Source of the DNA: Xylaria sp. FL1777
Lineage: Eukaryota > Ascomycota > Sordariomycetes > Xylariales > Xylariaceae
Direction: 5' to 3'
Assembly (NCBI GenBank): GCA_022578965.1
Contig: MU400631.1
Span: forward strand, 1-64,000
Length of the DNA: 64,000 bases
Shown here: positions 10,567 through 22,492 of the stretch, piece by piece
Layout of the letters: each line of letters begins with the position of its first letter
Position numbering within the stretch: position 1 is the stretch's first letter
Program-made: the position numbers and the translations under genes
Notes under the pieces: generated by a model
The model's database searches: none
The model's input: only the letters and a program-made list of their open reading frames with translations
What the model was told of the DNA's origin: nothing

Positions 10567-11626
10567 ATGTCTACCACGCTTGTGAGAGGAGGCGGCACTA
10601 AGATCCTACTCCTGAACCCCAACTCATCCTTGTCTATGACAAATGGGATGAAAACAGTCCTCAACGAGAGTAAGTAGATTTAAGAAGACAAGCTGCTAGT
10701 ATTCTATCTCGGTCCATTCATCGGTTAATGCTATGACTTGATCTGTCTTGCGAACTTTGAGCTTTACGTTGTCTCTGACTTACGGGTCTCCGGAGGCGAT
10801 TTCATTACTATCAAAGCAGAAAATAGAGACTGATTTGACAACCTTCTAGTCGACCTGCCATATGCACGTAGCCGCACTATTTTCTAGCCTCAGGCGCACT
10901 TGGTTGCTTTTCCCGTCCACTACTTGCCTGGAATGTGTTACTGACATTTCGTTGATGTAGTCAACCGAAGTGTATACGTACACCGGCCCGTCGGGTTGCC
11001 CAACTAGTATCAACGATGCGCACGACATCCAGAAGAGCACAGACGCCGTGCTCGCCGACCTTGATGATATTAGTCGATACCATGGCATCGTCGTAGCTTG
11101 TTTCAGCGTCCATCCCCTAGTGCCAAAGCTACAGTCGTCAAGTGGGCTAAACTGTGCCGTCACCGGCATCTTCGAGGCTAGCGTGCTCGCTGCCATCTCT
11201 CTGCTCGAACCTGGCCAGAAATGGGGTATCGTGACCACCGGCAAATTCTGGGAGGACCACTTGTCTGACGGTGTCAAGGCCTTTTTGGGGGCAGATGTGA
11301 AAGACGGGAATGCAAAGTTTGCTGGCGTTGAGTCCACTGGGCTGAACGCGTCTGACTTCCATCACGGCGTCGACCCGGCTGTTGTCAGACAGAAGCTGAA
11401 GAAGGCCACGAAGCGTTTGTTGGATGCTGGCGAAATCCATGTCATTGTGATGGGATGTGCGGGAATGGCGGGTCTAGAGGATATCATTCGAGAGGCTGCT
11501 GATGACGAACGCGGCGAGGAATTTGCTTACTCAATCCTCCACGTTATCGACGGTGTTAGAGCCGCCGTCATGCAAGTAGATCACGCAATTAGAAACCAAC
11601 GGCTACGCCCTGGGCGAAAACCGTGA
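10567..11626 (+). CDS. DCG1-like Asp/Glu/hydantoin racemase
   Basis: Member of the Asp/Glu/hydantoin racemase fold (PF01177); yeast DCG1 belongs here and is regulated with allantoin-degradation genes. Model of 258 residues: exon 1 10567-10669 (ATG to NE plus 1 nt, donor GTAAGT), an 18-nt exon 10850-10867 (acceptor CTTCTAG, donor GTAGCC), and exon 3 10971-11626 (acceptor CCGAAG). The join reads NEIDLPYALYTYTGPSG. Visible landmarks: LLLNPNSS at the N-terminus, and two cysteines in the family's catalytic positions, GIVVACFSVHP and IVMGCAGMAG, each about where the proton-shuttling pair sits. The micro-exon is inferred; without it the phases of exons 1 and 3 do not join at their best sites. It is tail to tail with the MFS gene, 55 bp apart. 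Confidence 0.85.
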
Positions 11627-11681
11627 GGTTCATGGATTAAGCGCCATTTATATGTACCTAGTGAGGCTTCTGTGAATACTC

Positions 11682-13364
11682 TTAGTCTAGGCGCCGTGTT
11701 CGTCCCCAGACCTCGTCCACATCCTTCTTTCCCTTGGTCTCCGGCACGCGCCATATCACAAACAAGCCGCAAAGAATGGCTAGACCCGTGAAAATAAAGT
11801 AGACCCAACCGGCGCCACCCAACCGTTCATTTAAGGCGAGATTGATAATCGGAAAAAACTGAGCCACCAAGAAGGTAGCAAGGTAGTTGGCTCCTAGACA
11901 GCAGGATTGGACAGCACCCACAGCTTCGGGACCTACCATCTCTGATGCGAGGATAAAAGGGACAGGGCCCAAGCCAACAGCAAAAAAGGCTACAAAAAAC
12001 AGCACCGCAACTGCAGAGAGGATTTTGGCCCCGAAAACTATCGACAAGGCCAGTGCCAGTGCACTTGCTCCCTGACCAAATATAGATAGAAGCAGACAAG
12101 TCTTTCTGCCAAGCTTGTCTGGTAACGGCGAGCACGCAATAGTCGTGACGAGGTTGATGGCGGAGATAATAATTGTCAACAACGCCGAACTTATGGGTAG
12201 TAGATCCTTCAAGAGCGACACCGAATACATGATGATGGAGTTGATGCCGCATAGTTGCTGAGCACACATGACCCCCATAGCTGCTACTAGGGCCGGGCGA
12301 TACTGCACATCTCTGATAACTTCAAAGAAGCCCAGATGAGAATTAGACTTCCCGCTCGCCTTACTCGAGACCGAAGTCCTTCTAGGGCTAGGGTTAACCA
12401 ACGTAGTGGACGAGTCATCGAGCAGCGCTTCCTCTTCAGGTAACGCGGCGCTTGAGTCCCAGAAGGCGGTCTCCTCTTCGATGTCGTACTGTTTGCCGCG
12501 AATTCGCTGCAGGGTGCGCTTGGCTAGGGACACGTTTTTATGAGTGGCCAGCCATGCTGGGCTTTCGGGAATAATGAAGAGACCGAGAATTTGTAAGACC
12601 GCGATGACAATGCCGACCGCAAAGATCCATCTCCAAGTAGAACCGGAGCTTAGAAAATACCCCAGTGTCTGTGTTCCCAGGATGCCAACGTTGATGCTGA
12701 CTTGAGTCATGGCTCCAAAAGTTCCCCGTTCCCGGGGAGGCGCGACCTCGCTGATGTAGATGGGGACGATGACGGTGGCTGCACCAGCGCCTACACCAGA
12801 CAGAATTCTCCCAGCGGACATGATAACAATCGATATTCCCAGAGTCAGGAGAATAGATCCGACCACGAAGAACAGACCGGTCAAACGCATGGCGTAGAGT
12901 CGTCCTCGAGCCGAGGATATGGGGCCGCCCGCAAGTGCACCGACTAGACCGCCGAGGGTGAACATGCTCGACACGACAGCAAACTGGATGTCATTCATAG
13001 GAATACAGTCAGGTAAGGGGGCGGTAGCGGAGGCGCGGTTCGAATTCGACGATGACGCCCAAGACGAAAAGGTGGCGGAAAGTTTCGACAACGCGGACGG
13101 CTTCGAGACGCGACAGGAGATGACATCTTGCGGTGCGTTGAGCTCGGCCTAGTGGGAACAACAGAGGAGAATGTCAGCGCTCTTATGACACGATTGACTG
13201 CTTGACTCTGGGAAGCGGGAAGAGGGAAGGGCAGAAGAGGGGGGGACTGGAGGGCTTACAAGATGGAATCCAAACTGCAACGGGCCCAGTGTACTAACGA
13301 TTACGAGCAGGAGGAGGAATGGAGAGACGTCCCTCATGTACCTTCGTAATGTGATGGTCGTCAT
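11682..13364 (-). CDS. MFS sugar-type transporter (Vps73-like)
   Basis: Twelve-helix major facilitator of the sugar porter family, likely in the plasma or vacuolar membrane. Exons 13364-13260 and 13148-11682, donor GTAAGC, acceptor CACTAG, phase 0; 523 residues. The junction reads GFHLAELNAPQDVISC, with the family's Glu and Asn in helix 1. Other signatures: GGPISSARGRLYAM, AGRILSGVGAGAATVIVPIYISEVAPPRERG, PESPAWL after helix 6, QQLCGINSIIMYS in helix 7, PDKLGRKTCLL, and the C-terminal VPETKGK. The central cytosolic loop is long and acidic (EEEALLDDSS). From memory it most resembles the subgroup annotated as yeast Vps73/YBR241C. Substrate is not readable from the sequence. Confidence 0.93.
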
Positions 13365-13964
13365 GGTTTAAGATCCCACGATGTTGTTGATGCACCAGGT
13401 AATTGTCCCTTGTGCCCTACCATTGATGTAGTCGCAATGGTAAGATGATGTAACTTGGGTAGCTACTTAACTATAACGCCAGCTGTAACCCCTGCTCTAT
13501 CTACCTAGGTACTAGCCGCGAGAGCGCTCGCCACCACTAGCCACATACTTGCGCTAGTTAGCTGCATCAAGGCCCTAAACTTATACCTACTTAAGTATGC
13601 AGCTCTATCGGCCTTAAGCATTTACGAAGACGATTAATATGTCTCCGATGAGCGAGAGATGAATACCTACCTAGTCTTGTTGGGACAGTCTTCATAATAT
13701 ATTGAATACCCAGCACGTGCGATTCAGGTCTAATAGCTAGCCCCTAGTGGTAAATTCATGGTTATCGGACCAACACTCGCCACGAAATGCGTACCCAAAA
13801 TGACGCCGAAGTTACTATCTGTAAGGCTACCCCTAGCAGAATCATGGGTATACAGTTTCTCTATCATTCTGGTCCAATCTTTTAGACTCTGCAACTTATA
13901 ATCTTGTTTCTCCCCTCCTTCGCCTAATGGTTATCTATCAATAGAGTTATATTACGACGAGAGA
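13365..13964. other. Upstream spacer of the MFS gene
   Basis: Promoter side of the minus-strand transporter. Contains TACCTA/TAGGTA words near 13500-13675. No coding region supported. Confidence 0.6.
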
Positions 13965-14925
13965 CTAAGTTGCCCCAATGTGTTCAGAATCGCATATGGA
14001 AGTATCTTCAATACTGTTTTTCTTGGAGACGTATAGACCGCCTAGGATGGGCAGTCGTATGCGTATGGAGTGGACATGGGTTGTAGCTGTACTTGTGACT
14101 AGTGTTCTAGAGTTGTACCTGTGATTCTGAGTGGTGCTTTGGAGGGGCGCGGTTTGTAGCTGTAGTCCTAACCATTCTTCGCGTGTGGGTGGTTTTTCTA
14201 AGTTGCCACCTACGTCTCCTGAATGATCTCGGCCACCTGAGGCGTTTGCCTTATTTCCCTTATCTAGGACGGGTTTCAAGGAACTTCCCCAATCGTCAGT
14301 GTAGCTGAAAATTGTGTCCCGGTCCTCCAACTCATCACCAGTGCTGATATCAAAGAAACGGAAGTACTCTTTCCCCAAGCCTGTCTTGAACATGATGTTG
14401 AAACTAGCAGGATTAGAGAATATAAGATTCAGGGACAGCAGTTGCTCTAGCTCGTCGGGTTCCTTCTGGAAGTTCTGAACCCCTAAATTCTCGATATTTG
14501 TCTTAGATTCCCGACTCCGGGGTTGATGGTGGTTGATCTATGTCTCTTAGGAGTGGACTAGGAATTCATGAATAGGTTTCGTCGATTCTAGTCCTGAATA
14601 CCTCAGGTTGTAAGCTTCTTCCACTAGCTCTCGAGCTAACTCCTTGATATAATCGGGCCGTTTGGTTTTCGAGAGGACGGAAAGGGTGTGTCTTGTTGGT
14701 CACTTTCAGCCTTTGATTCTAGGTAGAGCTCGCATGTCGTAAGGTGTTCGGCTAAGCGCGGGGCATCATAAGAAAGAGCCCATCCGCAAAAATTACGTGT
14801 GGGACGGCTCGGTACTAGCCATATTCCAAACGGAGTCATCGAAATTGTTCTCTCGTCACCTGCGGCTGCTGGTAGCTGAGGGTATACACCTACCACGGTA
14901 CTAACCCCAGCCCAGTCTAGTAAAC
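13965..14925 (-). pseudogene. 5'-truncated gene remnant of unknown family
   Basis: Reading the minus strand downward from about 14925 gives three protein-like blocks in different frames. Block 1 (to about 14640) contains GVYPQLPAAAGDERTISMTPFGIWLVPS and FCGWALSYDAPRLAEHL. Block 2 (about 14690-14548) contains DYIKELARELVEEAYNLRYSGLES and runs to a stop. Block 3 (about 14550-13965) contains NIENLGVQNFQKEPDELEQLL and LGKEYFRFFDISTGDELEDRDTIFSY. All three look like real protein composition. There is no start codon before block 1, which begins beside an AT-rich repeat. Either a multi-exon gene whose start I cannot find, or a gene cut by that repeat. I do not recognise the family. Confidence 0.45.
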
Positions 14926-14944
14926 ATTGAACTGACTATTGCTC

Positions 14945-15097
14945 AAGTAATTGTTCTTTCCTAATGTTTAAACTATTTGAACATAGAAAAAATAGTTAAT
15001 TATCAGTCAATTAATAAATACTTAATAGTTAGTTGAAAAATATTTAAACGTTGATCAAACGTTTAATTCAACGTTAAAAAGAATTTAACTGTTGAAG
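14945..15097. repeat. AT-rich hairpin repeat, copy 1
   Basis: Very AT-rich block full of near-palindromes such as TTTAAACGTTGATCAAACG and AATTCAACGTTAAAA. The core resembles the block at 16965-17045 (same order of TTTAAACGTT, AAACGTTTAA, TCAACRTTAAAA, GTTGAA). Resembles a MITE or a repeat-induced-mutation remnant; no terminal duplication was defined. Confidence 0.6.
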
Positions 15098-15969
15098 AAT
15101 CATCTTATGCGTAGGTGCCATAGCGCGGCGCGGACCGACCCGTTCCACGTGTAGCTATACGCTAACTTTAATTAGGTACCTACCTAGGTAGGTCTCTTGC
15201 CCCTAGTTATTCCCATGTGTACGCCCTGTAGTGATTAGGAATTCATTTCCCTATTAGACCACCCATTTCCGAGCGAAATATTGTTATTGTTCTTCCCCAA
15301 AACGAGGGCGTTTTACATAGGACGCTCGGATGGGCATGATTATAGAAGAATAAGAGAATTAATGAATGGACACTTGTAACTTCAAGACTGGCATGACATG
15401 TGACATCTTTCAAATCATGGGCGGACCCCGCTGGAGTGGCTCGTATCGTGTCGAATTGTATTTACCTCTATTAACCTACACCAACTCGAACCGTTCTTTC
15501 TTGAAGAGACCAGAAGCTTTGACCATGTCTTCTGCTCGCTCGCCCTATCGTGTATTAAAATCTCAGGAAGGGTTAGTCCTCCGTAATGATAACCACGTCT
15601 CAGCATTAATAGAGGATAGAGTCTTAGGGATCGACTTTGAGAATAGCTGTTCCAAGATGTCGCTAGTTTATATAGAACGACTATCTAGAACGGTCCTTCC
15701 GAGAAGATCCCGTGGACCGTACGAATTTACCGCATTGGTCACTCTGAACGAGTAGGACAAATACTCTCGTTGTAGGAGAAGATCCCTTGACCTTCGACAT
15801 AAGCATCCCATTGAAGACGTTTCTTATCTACACGTCTGGTATCGACCGGACAACAACGGTGACCCGCTTGCCGGGTGGTGAAAGACTACTGCGTCTGTTA
15901 AGAGGAATAATTCTGTGATAATCACCGCACAGATGATGGGAAACACCTTGCGTGAGTCCTTCCAGCTTC
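15098..15969. other. Relic zone without supported gene
   Basis: Contains an ORF at 15366-15755 with no recognisable motif and a TACCTAGGTAGGT cluster near 15178-15193. Probably decayed sequence between repeats. Confidence 0.5.
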
Positions 15970-16312
15970 TTCAAGTGTTACACGCATCGGACCAGCTGAA
16001 CACCTTGTGCTATCTCCGGATGCATAGTTCGGTGAGACACTGGGACCGTACCGCGCTGAATTGAGACTTATTGAAACTGTCTCGCATACCAGAAGTGAAG
16101 CTATTCAGCCCTCGCTAATCTAAGACATATGGGCGGACCACGGAGGTTAGGAAGCCCCGAACCAATTGTATATAGACTCAAGGACAGCCACCATGCTCGG
16201 CAACAGCCCTGATGGGAGGCATGGACTTTTGCAGCCATAACAGATTATTATATGCAGAATAGAGAGTCAAACACTCAGTTCCAAGCCCTGACATACAGCC
16301 CTTGTTATATCA
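15970..16312 (-). repeat. LTR-like dispersed repeat, copy B (inverted)
   Basis: Reverse complement matches copy A at 7022-7345 at roughly 90-98% identity. In this orientation the likely element start is near 16312 (TGATATAACAAGGGCTG). Copies A and B face each other and bracket ARP2, the racemase, the MFS gene and the gene remnant. Confidence 0.8.
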
Positions 16313-17340
16313 AGCGTCAGGAAAGTTTGTGCTTACTTATCCAGGTTATCTGTGCACGGATAAAGTGTCAATTGACTTCAACAAATATATCAACAAATAC
16401 GGAGTACCTCGACTTGATTTGTCCCATATTTGGGGATGGTATCTACTAAAAAACCGCCAGTGAAGGGCAAGCAGCTGCCCTGTATATCTGCGAGCCTTTT
16501 AATGAACCGTCAGATGCAGCGAGTCGAAAGTAGCAAATCAAGACTCCAAACTCAAAAAACAACACCGAGCCTTCTATAGAATCAGCCTGTAATTAAGTAA
16601 CCCTTTTAGAATCTTTAAAGCTTAATCGTATATCTTACCGAAGACGGAGAAATTACCAAAAGCCAGTTAGTCCCCTAGCGTGCCATATTTTCCCTTTGCC
16701 ATGTTTTGGGCCTCGTTATTTCTACATACTCCTCAGATATTGGTTGAATGCTTACTCATAGGGACTCCACTCCCGTCCCTATAATAACAGGAGCTGCGCT
16801 GGCCCTTATTATAGTTTCTTCAAATTGGAAAATGAATGGTGATCATACCGAGGAGGCAAAAGATTTACAAGTGTTGCAAGATAGGTACAAAAACTGAGCT
16901 TAAAAGGAAAAAGGAGATATTCTACAGAAGTTGATAATCGGTTAACCGATAGCAAGGTAGGTAGTTTAAAAACATTTAAACGTTAATTAAACGTTTAACT
17001 CAACATTAAAAGGTGTTTAAATGTTGAAATACTTTTCAACTATTGCTTAGCAGTTTACTAAACCCACTAAGTTTTGGTATAGTAGTCACATGGGCACTTT
17101 TTATAGATTAATAAGCGATATATATATGTATCAACATTAACAGACAGGCTAGAGGCCAAATAGTTGTATCGCTACACCAAGTTATTGGCGTCTCCTTGCT
17201 TCTTGGAATTTTACCTACTCCATGCCTAAAACGCCATTCTATGCTGGACTCGTTGCTGCGTAGAAAACGAGTGAACAGTATGCGCCCATGTCTAAAACGC
17301 ATATATCTACACAAATAGTATTTACATCGATAACTCTTCT
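16313..17340. other. AT-rich spacer downstream of RIB1
   Basis: 3' flank of RIB1. No supported gene; holds the second AT-rich hairpin block at 16965-17045. Confidence 0.6.
16965..17045. repeat. AT-rich hairpin repeat, copy 2
   Basis: Shares the TTTAAACGTT, AAACGTTTAA and TCAACATTAAAA words with 15033-15097, same orientation, about 1.9 kb away. Strong self-complementarity. Confidence 0.6.
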
Positions 17341-18730
17341 TTAAGGAAGGCCTCCCATATCCAGCATATGGCCCATCTTTTCGATCTAAGAACGAGTAGT
17401 TTTGGTCAGCTTACCGAAACCAGTAATTACTATATTTCTATGAAGTGAATAGAATAAATCGTAAAATAGAAGGGGAAGGGGGAACGGCAACGGCAACGGG
17501 AACGGCAACGGAGGATGTGAGGTGGGATGCTCGCAATCAACTCACCTTGGTCTTCAAATACCCTTCCACTTCACGACTTCGGAAACCACCCTTCCCTTTC
17601 CAGCTCAACGGCACCATCGCCACACGCTCCGTCACCCGGACCTCTCGGTTAGGCCCTTCGACGGCCCGGATCTTGTCGGGGTTATTCGTCAACAACCTGA
17701 TTTGCTTGTGACCGAGGTCGAGAAGCATAGCAGTCGCGAGCCCGTAGCTGCGGGCATCTGCCGGGTGTCGCAGTAGCAAGTTCGCTTCGACCGTGTCAGA
17801 TCCCAGGTCTTGGAGGTTATACGCCTTGAGCTTCTCGCCGAGCCCGATACCCCGTCCTTCCTGGCGAAGGTAGATAATGATACCCCCATTCTTTTCGCTC
17901 GGGAGGGACATCAGCCTGGCGGCCTCGTCAAGCTGCTCTCCACAGTCACATCTTGCAGACCACGCTGTCTCGCCCGTATAGCACTCCGAATGTATGCGCA
18001 CAAGTGGTGGGCTGTCCTGTTTAGGTGTATTGCTAGGACCGTCAGGAGCTGCTGCGGTCTCAGGGCCCATCATGCCGCTCTGTGTTCTACCCGGATATAG
18101 GCGTCCGGTGTAGGCACCCCTAACCATCCGATCCATCTCCGTCTCTCCCTCTCTAGGTGCGTCGAGCGATGTGCTTCTGATATGTGATCCGAACACGATA
18201 GCTAGGTGCTCCTTCTCGTCGACATTATTTGTGTATAGATGTAGGAACATCTCGGTGCCACCGGTAGTTGGTATCCGTGCGCGAACGACACACCGTACCT
18301 CTGGAAGTGTCTCGAGGAGGCGGGGTTTCTTGGTGCCACAGCCGCCAGATGGAATAGAGGAGTCGACCGGTATACCGCGGGGTGGCTCACTGCGTGGTGT
18401 CATAGTCCCCGGCGTGGCGGGAGGTGTGAAGGCTGGCGATAAGAGAGAAGGTGGAGGAAGTGCGGCTTCGCTGGAGGCAGCCGAGCTCAGTGTCGCCGTC
18501 GGTACTTCGAGAGTCCGGGGCGGAGACGGCGTCGCCACGGATGACAGGGAGAATTCTGCCCGCTCTTCATGCTGGGCGTGCTCATTGTCTTGCAAACTAG
18601 AGATATCTTGAACCGGTTGTGACCGCGGTGAATAGAAAGAAGGAAGATCGGGAGTTGCGTTGTGCCACGATTTGTCGACCTCGGCTCCTCGTCTGCCATT
18701 TTTATCGTCGGGCTTGGGCGTCATCGCCAT
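17341..18730 (-). CDS. RIB1: GTP cyclohydrolase II (riboflavin synthesis)
   Basis: Converts GTP to 2,5-diamino-6-ribosylamino-pyrimidinone phosphate, formate and pyrophosphate, the first step of riboflavin synthesis in the cytosol. Exons 18730-17546 and 17385-17341, donor GTGAGT, acceptor GTTCTTAG, phase 0; 409 residues. About 130 residues of low-complexity Ser/Pro/Thr sequence precede the enzyme core. Core landmarks: [21 protein letters not shown], with the three zinc cysteines in C-x10-C-x-C order; [14 protein letters not shown], with the catalytic Arg/Tyr region; [12 protein letters not shown]; and [10 protein letters not shown] for GTP recognition. The last exon adds [14 protein letters not shown], matching the usual EKMGHLL ending. 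The single intron carries a CGGCAA hexamer run. No lyase domain is fused, as is normal for fungi. Confidence 0.95.
17481..17511. repeat. CGGCAA hexamer run in the RIB1 intron
   Basis: About five imperfect GGCAAC/GGGAAC units, purine-rich on the plus strand and pyrimidine-rich on the RIB1 transcript. Confidence 0.85.
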
Positions 18731-21700
18731 CCGATTGGGAGACTATGAGCTGTTTGTATAGTCAAGAAGGAGTTGTTGTGAGTTGGATACACTGCTGTAT
18801 AAGGCAAAGGGACAGTATAGGTAAATAAAAGGTAGACAAATACTCTAAAAAGAAAATAGTGTAAATAGGCTAGTTAGTTATAACTAGATGTATTTTATAT
18901 CTGTTGTTACAATTGATAAGTTAAAGCTAAGTTTGCAATAATACCGATCTGTTTATAGAAGTCGAGAGCCTACATTTCCAGAGTCATCGGGTATTCGAAC
19001 AGTTTTGATAGATAGTGTAAGGCTCGGCAAATCGGGTTTTCCAACTTGACAGGTTTAAAAAGCTTATATGGCCGACTATGTACCATAATGTATGCTATTA
19101 TTAATGAATATGGACCGGTCTTGTCATCAAGTGTTGTTCGGTCAAACATTTCTGTGAGGTGGGGTATATTGTCTTAGTCATGCGTTACCTTTAGTACACC
19201 TATGACCGTAACAGGCTCTGCAACGGGCACTAAATAGTGCTACTTACGCAGTATGACATGCCGCGGAGTTGAGGAAACGACTCAGCAGATGCGCCTAAGT
19301 ATACATACCAGTTACCCAAGGTACCGAGGTAGGTACATAGTATGGTTTAGCGCGGTAGTGCATGTATATATGTACCTACCTAGGTACCTACCTAGGTACC
19401 TTCCTAAGGTACCTACCTATGTGGGTAGCTACTACTAGTATGTCTGCTTGAAGAGGAAATGAAAGAAGCATACAACAACCTACTCTACTCTACAAGGCCT
19501 ACCCAGGTAAATCCCCAGAGCTCGTCGTGCACGGCACCGGCGACGGGATCGAGAACGTCTACCCAAGCTCCTCACCCATCTGTACCTACCTAGGTAGTGT
19601 AAATCAGATTAGCTGCCCTCGAATTTCATGTTATCAATTTATTCCTGGCCACTTGTCTACATGGCATGTCCCCTCCCAGCTTGAATAGAGTATTAACCAC
19701 CATATCGAGAATAGGTATCGAACGTCCTATTCGGAATCCTGTCGATTAGGATGAATTCATCGTACTCCCTGGCTCCATCCCTATTTGTCAGGTCATGCAT
19801 CAGCTCGACATCATCAACTATATTCTCCAAAGATGACTGAATTGTCCACGCTTGAGAGCTGAGCGCCTCTTTTGTCAACGCGGAGCGAGTCCGCTACTGG
19901 AAGGCAACATGAGTGGAGCAGTTTCCAACTGTCTTTTCTCGGTCATTTCGAAGAGGATGGACTAGTTCAAACATGCAAGACGGCCACCTAATCAATCTGA
20001 GCGGCTAGCGAGGTGAGTAAGTTACGTGATAGGTGGTCTTAATAAACAACAGCAGCATATTTTCATCAAGCGTTGGCCTACCCCGTCTGTCGAATCAACA
20101 CAGAAATCATTCTCTCATTCGGCAATGAAATCGCCTTCCTCTGACAGCCAAACAAAGTTATCATTCGCTGATAATGTCCTATACTGGTGATTACAACATA
20201 CCAGGTTTTATCATTGATACCAACACCAGCCATCTCATTACTAGATCATCCAACTTTCGGAACATTAGTATTAGGCCATCTATTTGGTGATGCCCACTGA
20301 TGTGACAATCACTCTAAACGACAGGGAAGTGTGACTCGGACCTGCTTGAAGTTGTTTATAGTCAGACCACCTTCTCTTCTTGACAAAGTACGACTCGGGA
20401 GATCGCCTTAGTGATAGGCTCATCGAAATCACCGCACTGTAGCAAACACAGGCGCACAACGATGGATACGACTCTGAATTATCTGGATGATACGTATCCA
20501 GGTGGCTTGCCCTGTCGTTAACTTTCACAAAAGCGCGGGTCCGCATCGTAGCTAGGTAAACAATCGGCCGACACGATTTCATCGAGAGAGGAAGCCCCAA
20601 TTTGGGCCTCAAAACACGCTATGCTCTCTCATCGAGATAATCGCGTCGATGTAGATTTACGAGCCGTCTGGCATGCTTATGGTCGAGGCTATGGAGGTGC
20701 AGTGCCCTACCGTGTACTCAGTATCTGTCCGGTCCAGGTACCAGAGGCGATCCTACTTACCCTTGAAGATGATGCTTCCACTGTTATCTGGATAGGCCGA
20801 AGTGTACGGTTCGGCTAGAAGTAGCCTTCAACTTGTAGTAGATATTACTGCCAAAGACAAGGGTCGAGTGTCTCCATGTCAAATGAGTTTTCTAGTCTTC
20901 GGAAAACGAATTTACCAGATTGAAGGCTGGACTCATTCCCCTGCAGCATATACCAGCGTATGAATAACTTCATTACTCGTACGACCTCCCTTGCGATGGG
21001 CTCGTCTGGCAGAGTAAACCCATCGGCGAAACATATCCTGGCAAATTTGCTGCGGTCAAGATGGTATGATACTGGAAGATGTGCGTCTCCAGGCCTCGAA
21101 GCAAGGGATTCCTATCGTAGAGTTAGTGATTCGTAAAGACGATCCTTGTATTAGGTACTCCTTTCTAGGCTACACGGTGCTATCACGGATCTTCAGAACC
21201 CTGCTTTTGTGTGTCACGCCAACGATTATTAGGTGGAAATGTCGCTCTTCACCAGTGATTTTATGTCTTTTCCGACCACGAAAAACATATCTGTTATGGT
21301 AAGTGGTTCAGCTTATTTTCATTCTTAATGCATTACTCACAGAAAGCTGACTTGTTTTCTAAGAACCTGGCCCACGCGATAGTCCTATTCTTACCAGTCT
21401 ATCTGTGATTTGAACAAGGGCAATCTGGGCGACACACTACACCAGCACCTGAAGCAAGACTCCGATACCGTCGCTATAGAGGCTTAGAGATTGCCGAAGC
21501 TCCCTAGAATCCCTCTAAATCTACGAAACATCTGTTAGAGTATCTTATCTGTAAGTGGCTTGCTAAGTCGAGCTTACGATACTACTATGACTACAGCATA
21601 TTTACTATGGTAGGCTTGCGTTCATGGCCATTCTTGTTGTCTTAATTTCGACCAATTTGCGAGAATGTATGATCACGTTGGTTAGCTGTAACGTGAATGA

Positions 21701-22492
21701 TAATACAAGTGAAATCGCCTTAGTCGATGAGCTAGTGACTCCCATCCGCAGTCAAGGCCGTTTAACTCGTTTAACTCGTGTTTATTGTTCACGTGCAAAG
21801 AATGCGTCGCAGCGTAGAACTTAGATCTATAAGGAGGAGAGCGAACTGACGCCGATTGTGACATTGCGAATGATAAGCACCGCTATGTGTGTAAACATCT
21901 GATAAGAGCCAGGTTTCTGCTTTCCACGGACGTCAACCAAGTCATGCTCTTCTGAATTTACTCTATATTACACAGATAATGTTTCAAGGCTCAGATACGC
22001 AAGATAGAGCTACGATAATCTGCAGAATATAAGTATAATACGTATTACATCTCTCATGTAGTATAGATAAATGGTGGATCACATCCACGTTTGATCAGGG
22101 ATAACCGCCGTCTTTCAAAAGAAGCTAGAGAGGTAATATACCTAGTCTATCTAACCTGCTAAAGCTAATGTAACAGCGAGCTCACTCCTTATCCCCGCTA
22201 AGTTCTTAAATCATACCCGGATGACCAGGGCTTTATCAGTTAACCCAACCACATGAGGTGTAGAATGAGTCGATCTGGTACATTGTATCCCCTATCAACT
22301 CGTCGTCAGTGTCCCCTGCTCCGAACGTCTCTTGCCAAGCGGATGTCTAGTACCGGTATGTGTATGTATAAGTACGATTCGTCGGCCTATGCCATGTTAC
22401 GCCACCATGCATAATGTGAGGCAGCGAACCTGCTTCTTAATTACCGTACTCGAATCATCCGACCTCGCACATGCTGCGTATGTGAATGAAAA
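18731..22492. other. 3.8 kb gene-free spacer RIB1 / permease
   Basis: Divergent spacer between two 5' ends. Only short ORFs (up to 110 codons) with no recognisable motif or coherent exon chain. A strong TACCTAGGTACC cluster lies at about 19313-19425 and another at 19580-19595. No RNA gene or mobile element was identified. Confidence 0.6.
19313..19425. repeat. TACCTAGGTA palindrome cluster
   Basis: TACCTACCTAGGTACCTACC words in tandem, perfectly palindromic over several units; 5' flank of RIB1. Confidence 0.8.

Noticed and set aside
19313..19425. CRISPR-like or telomere-like array
   Set aside because: Units are short self-complementary ACCT/AGGT words without spacers; not TTAGGG and not a CRISPR, and the host is eukaryotic.
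20280..20818. Minus ORF of 110 codons and plus ORF of 65 codons
   Set aside because: No recognisable motif; random-like composition in an AT-rich spacer.
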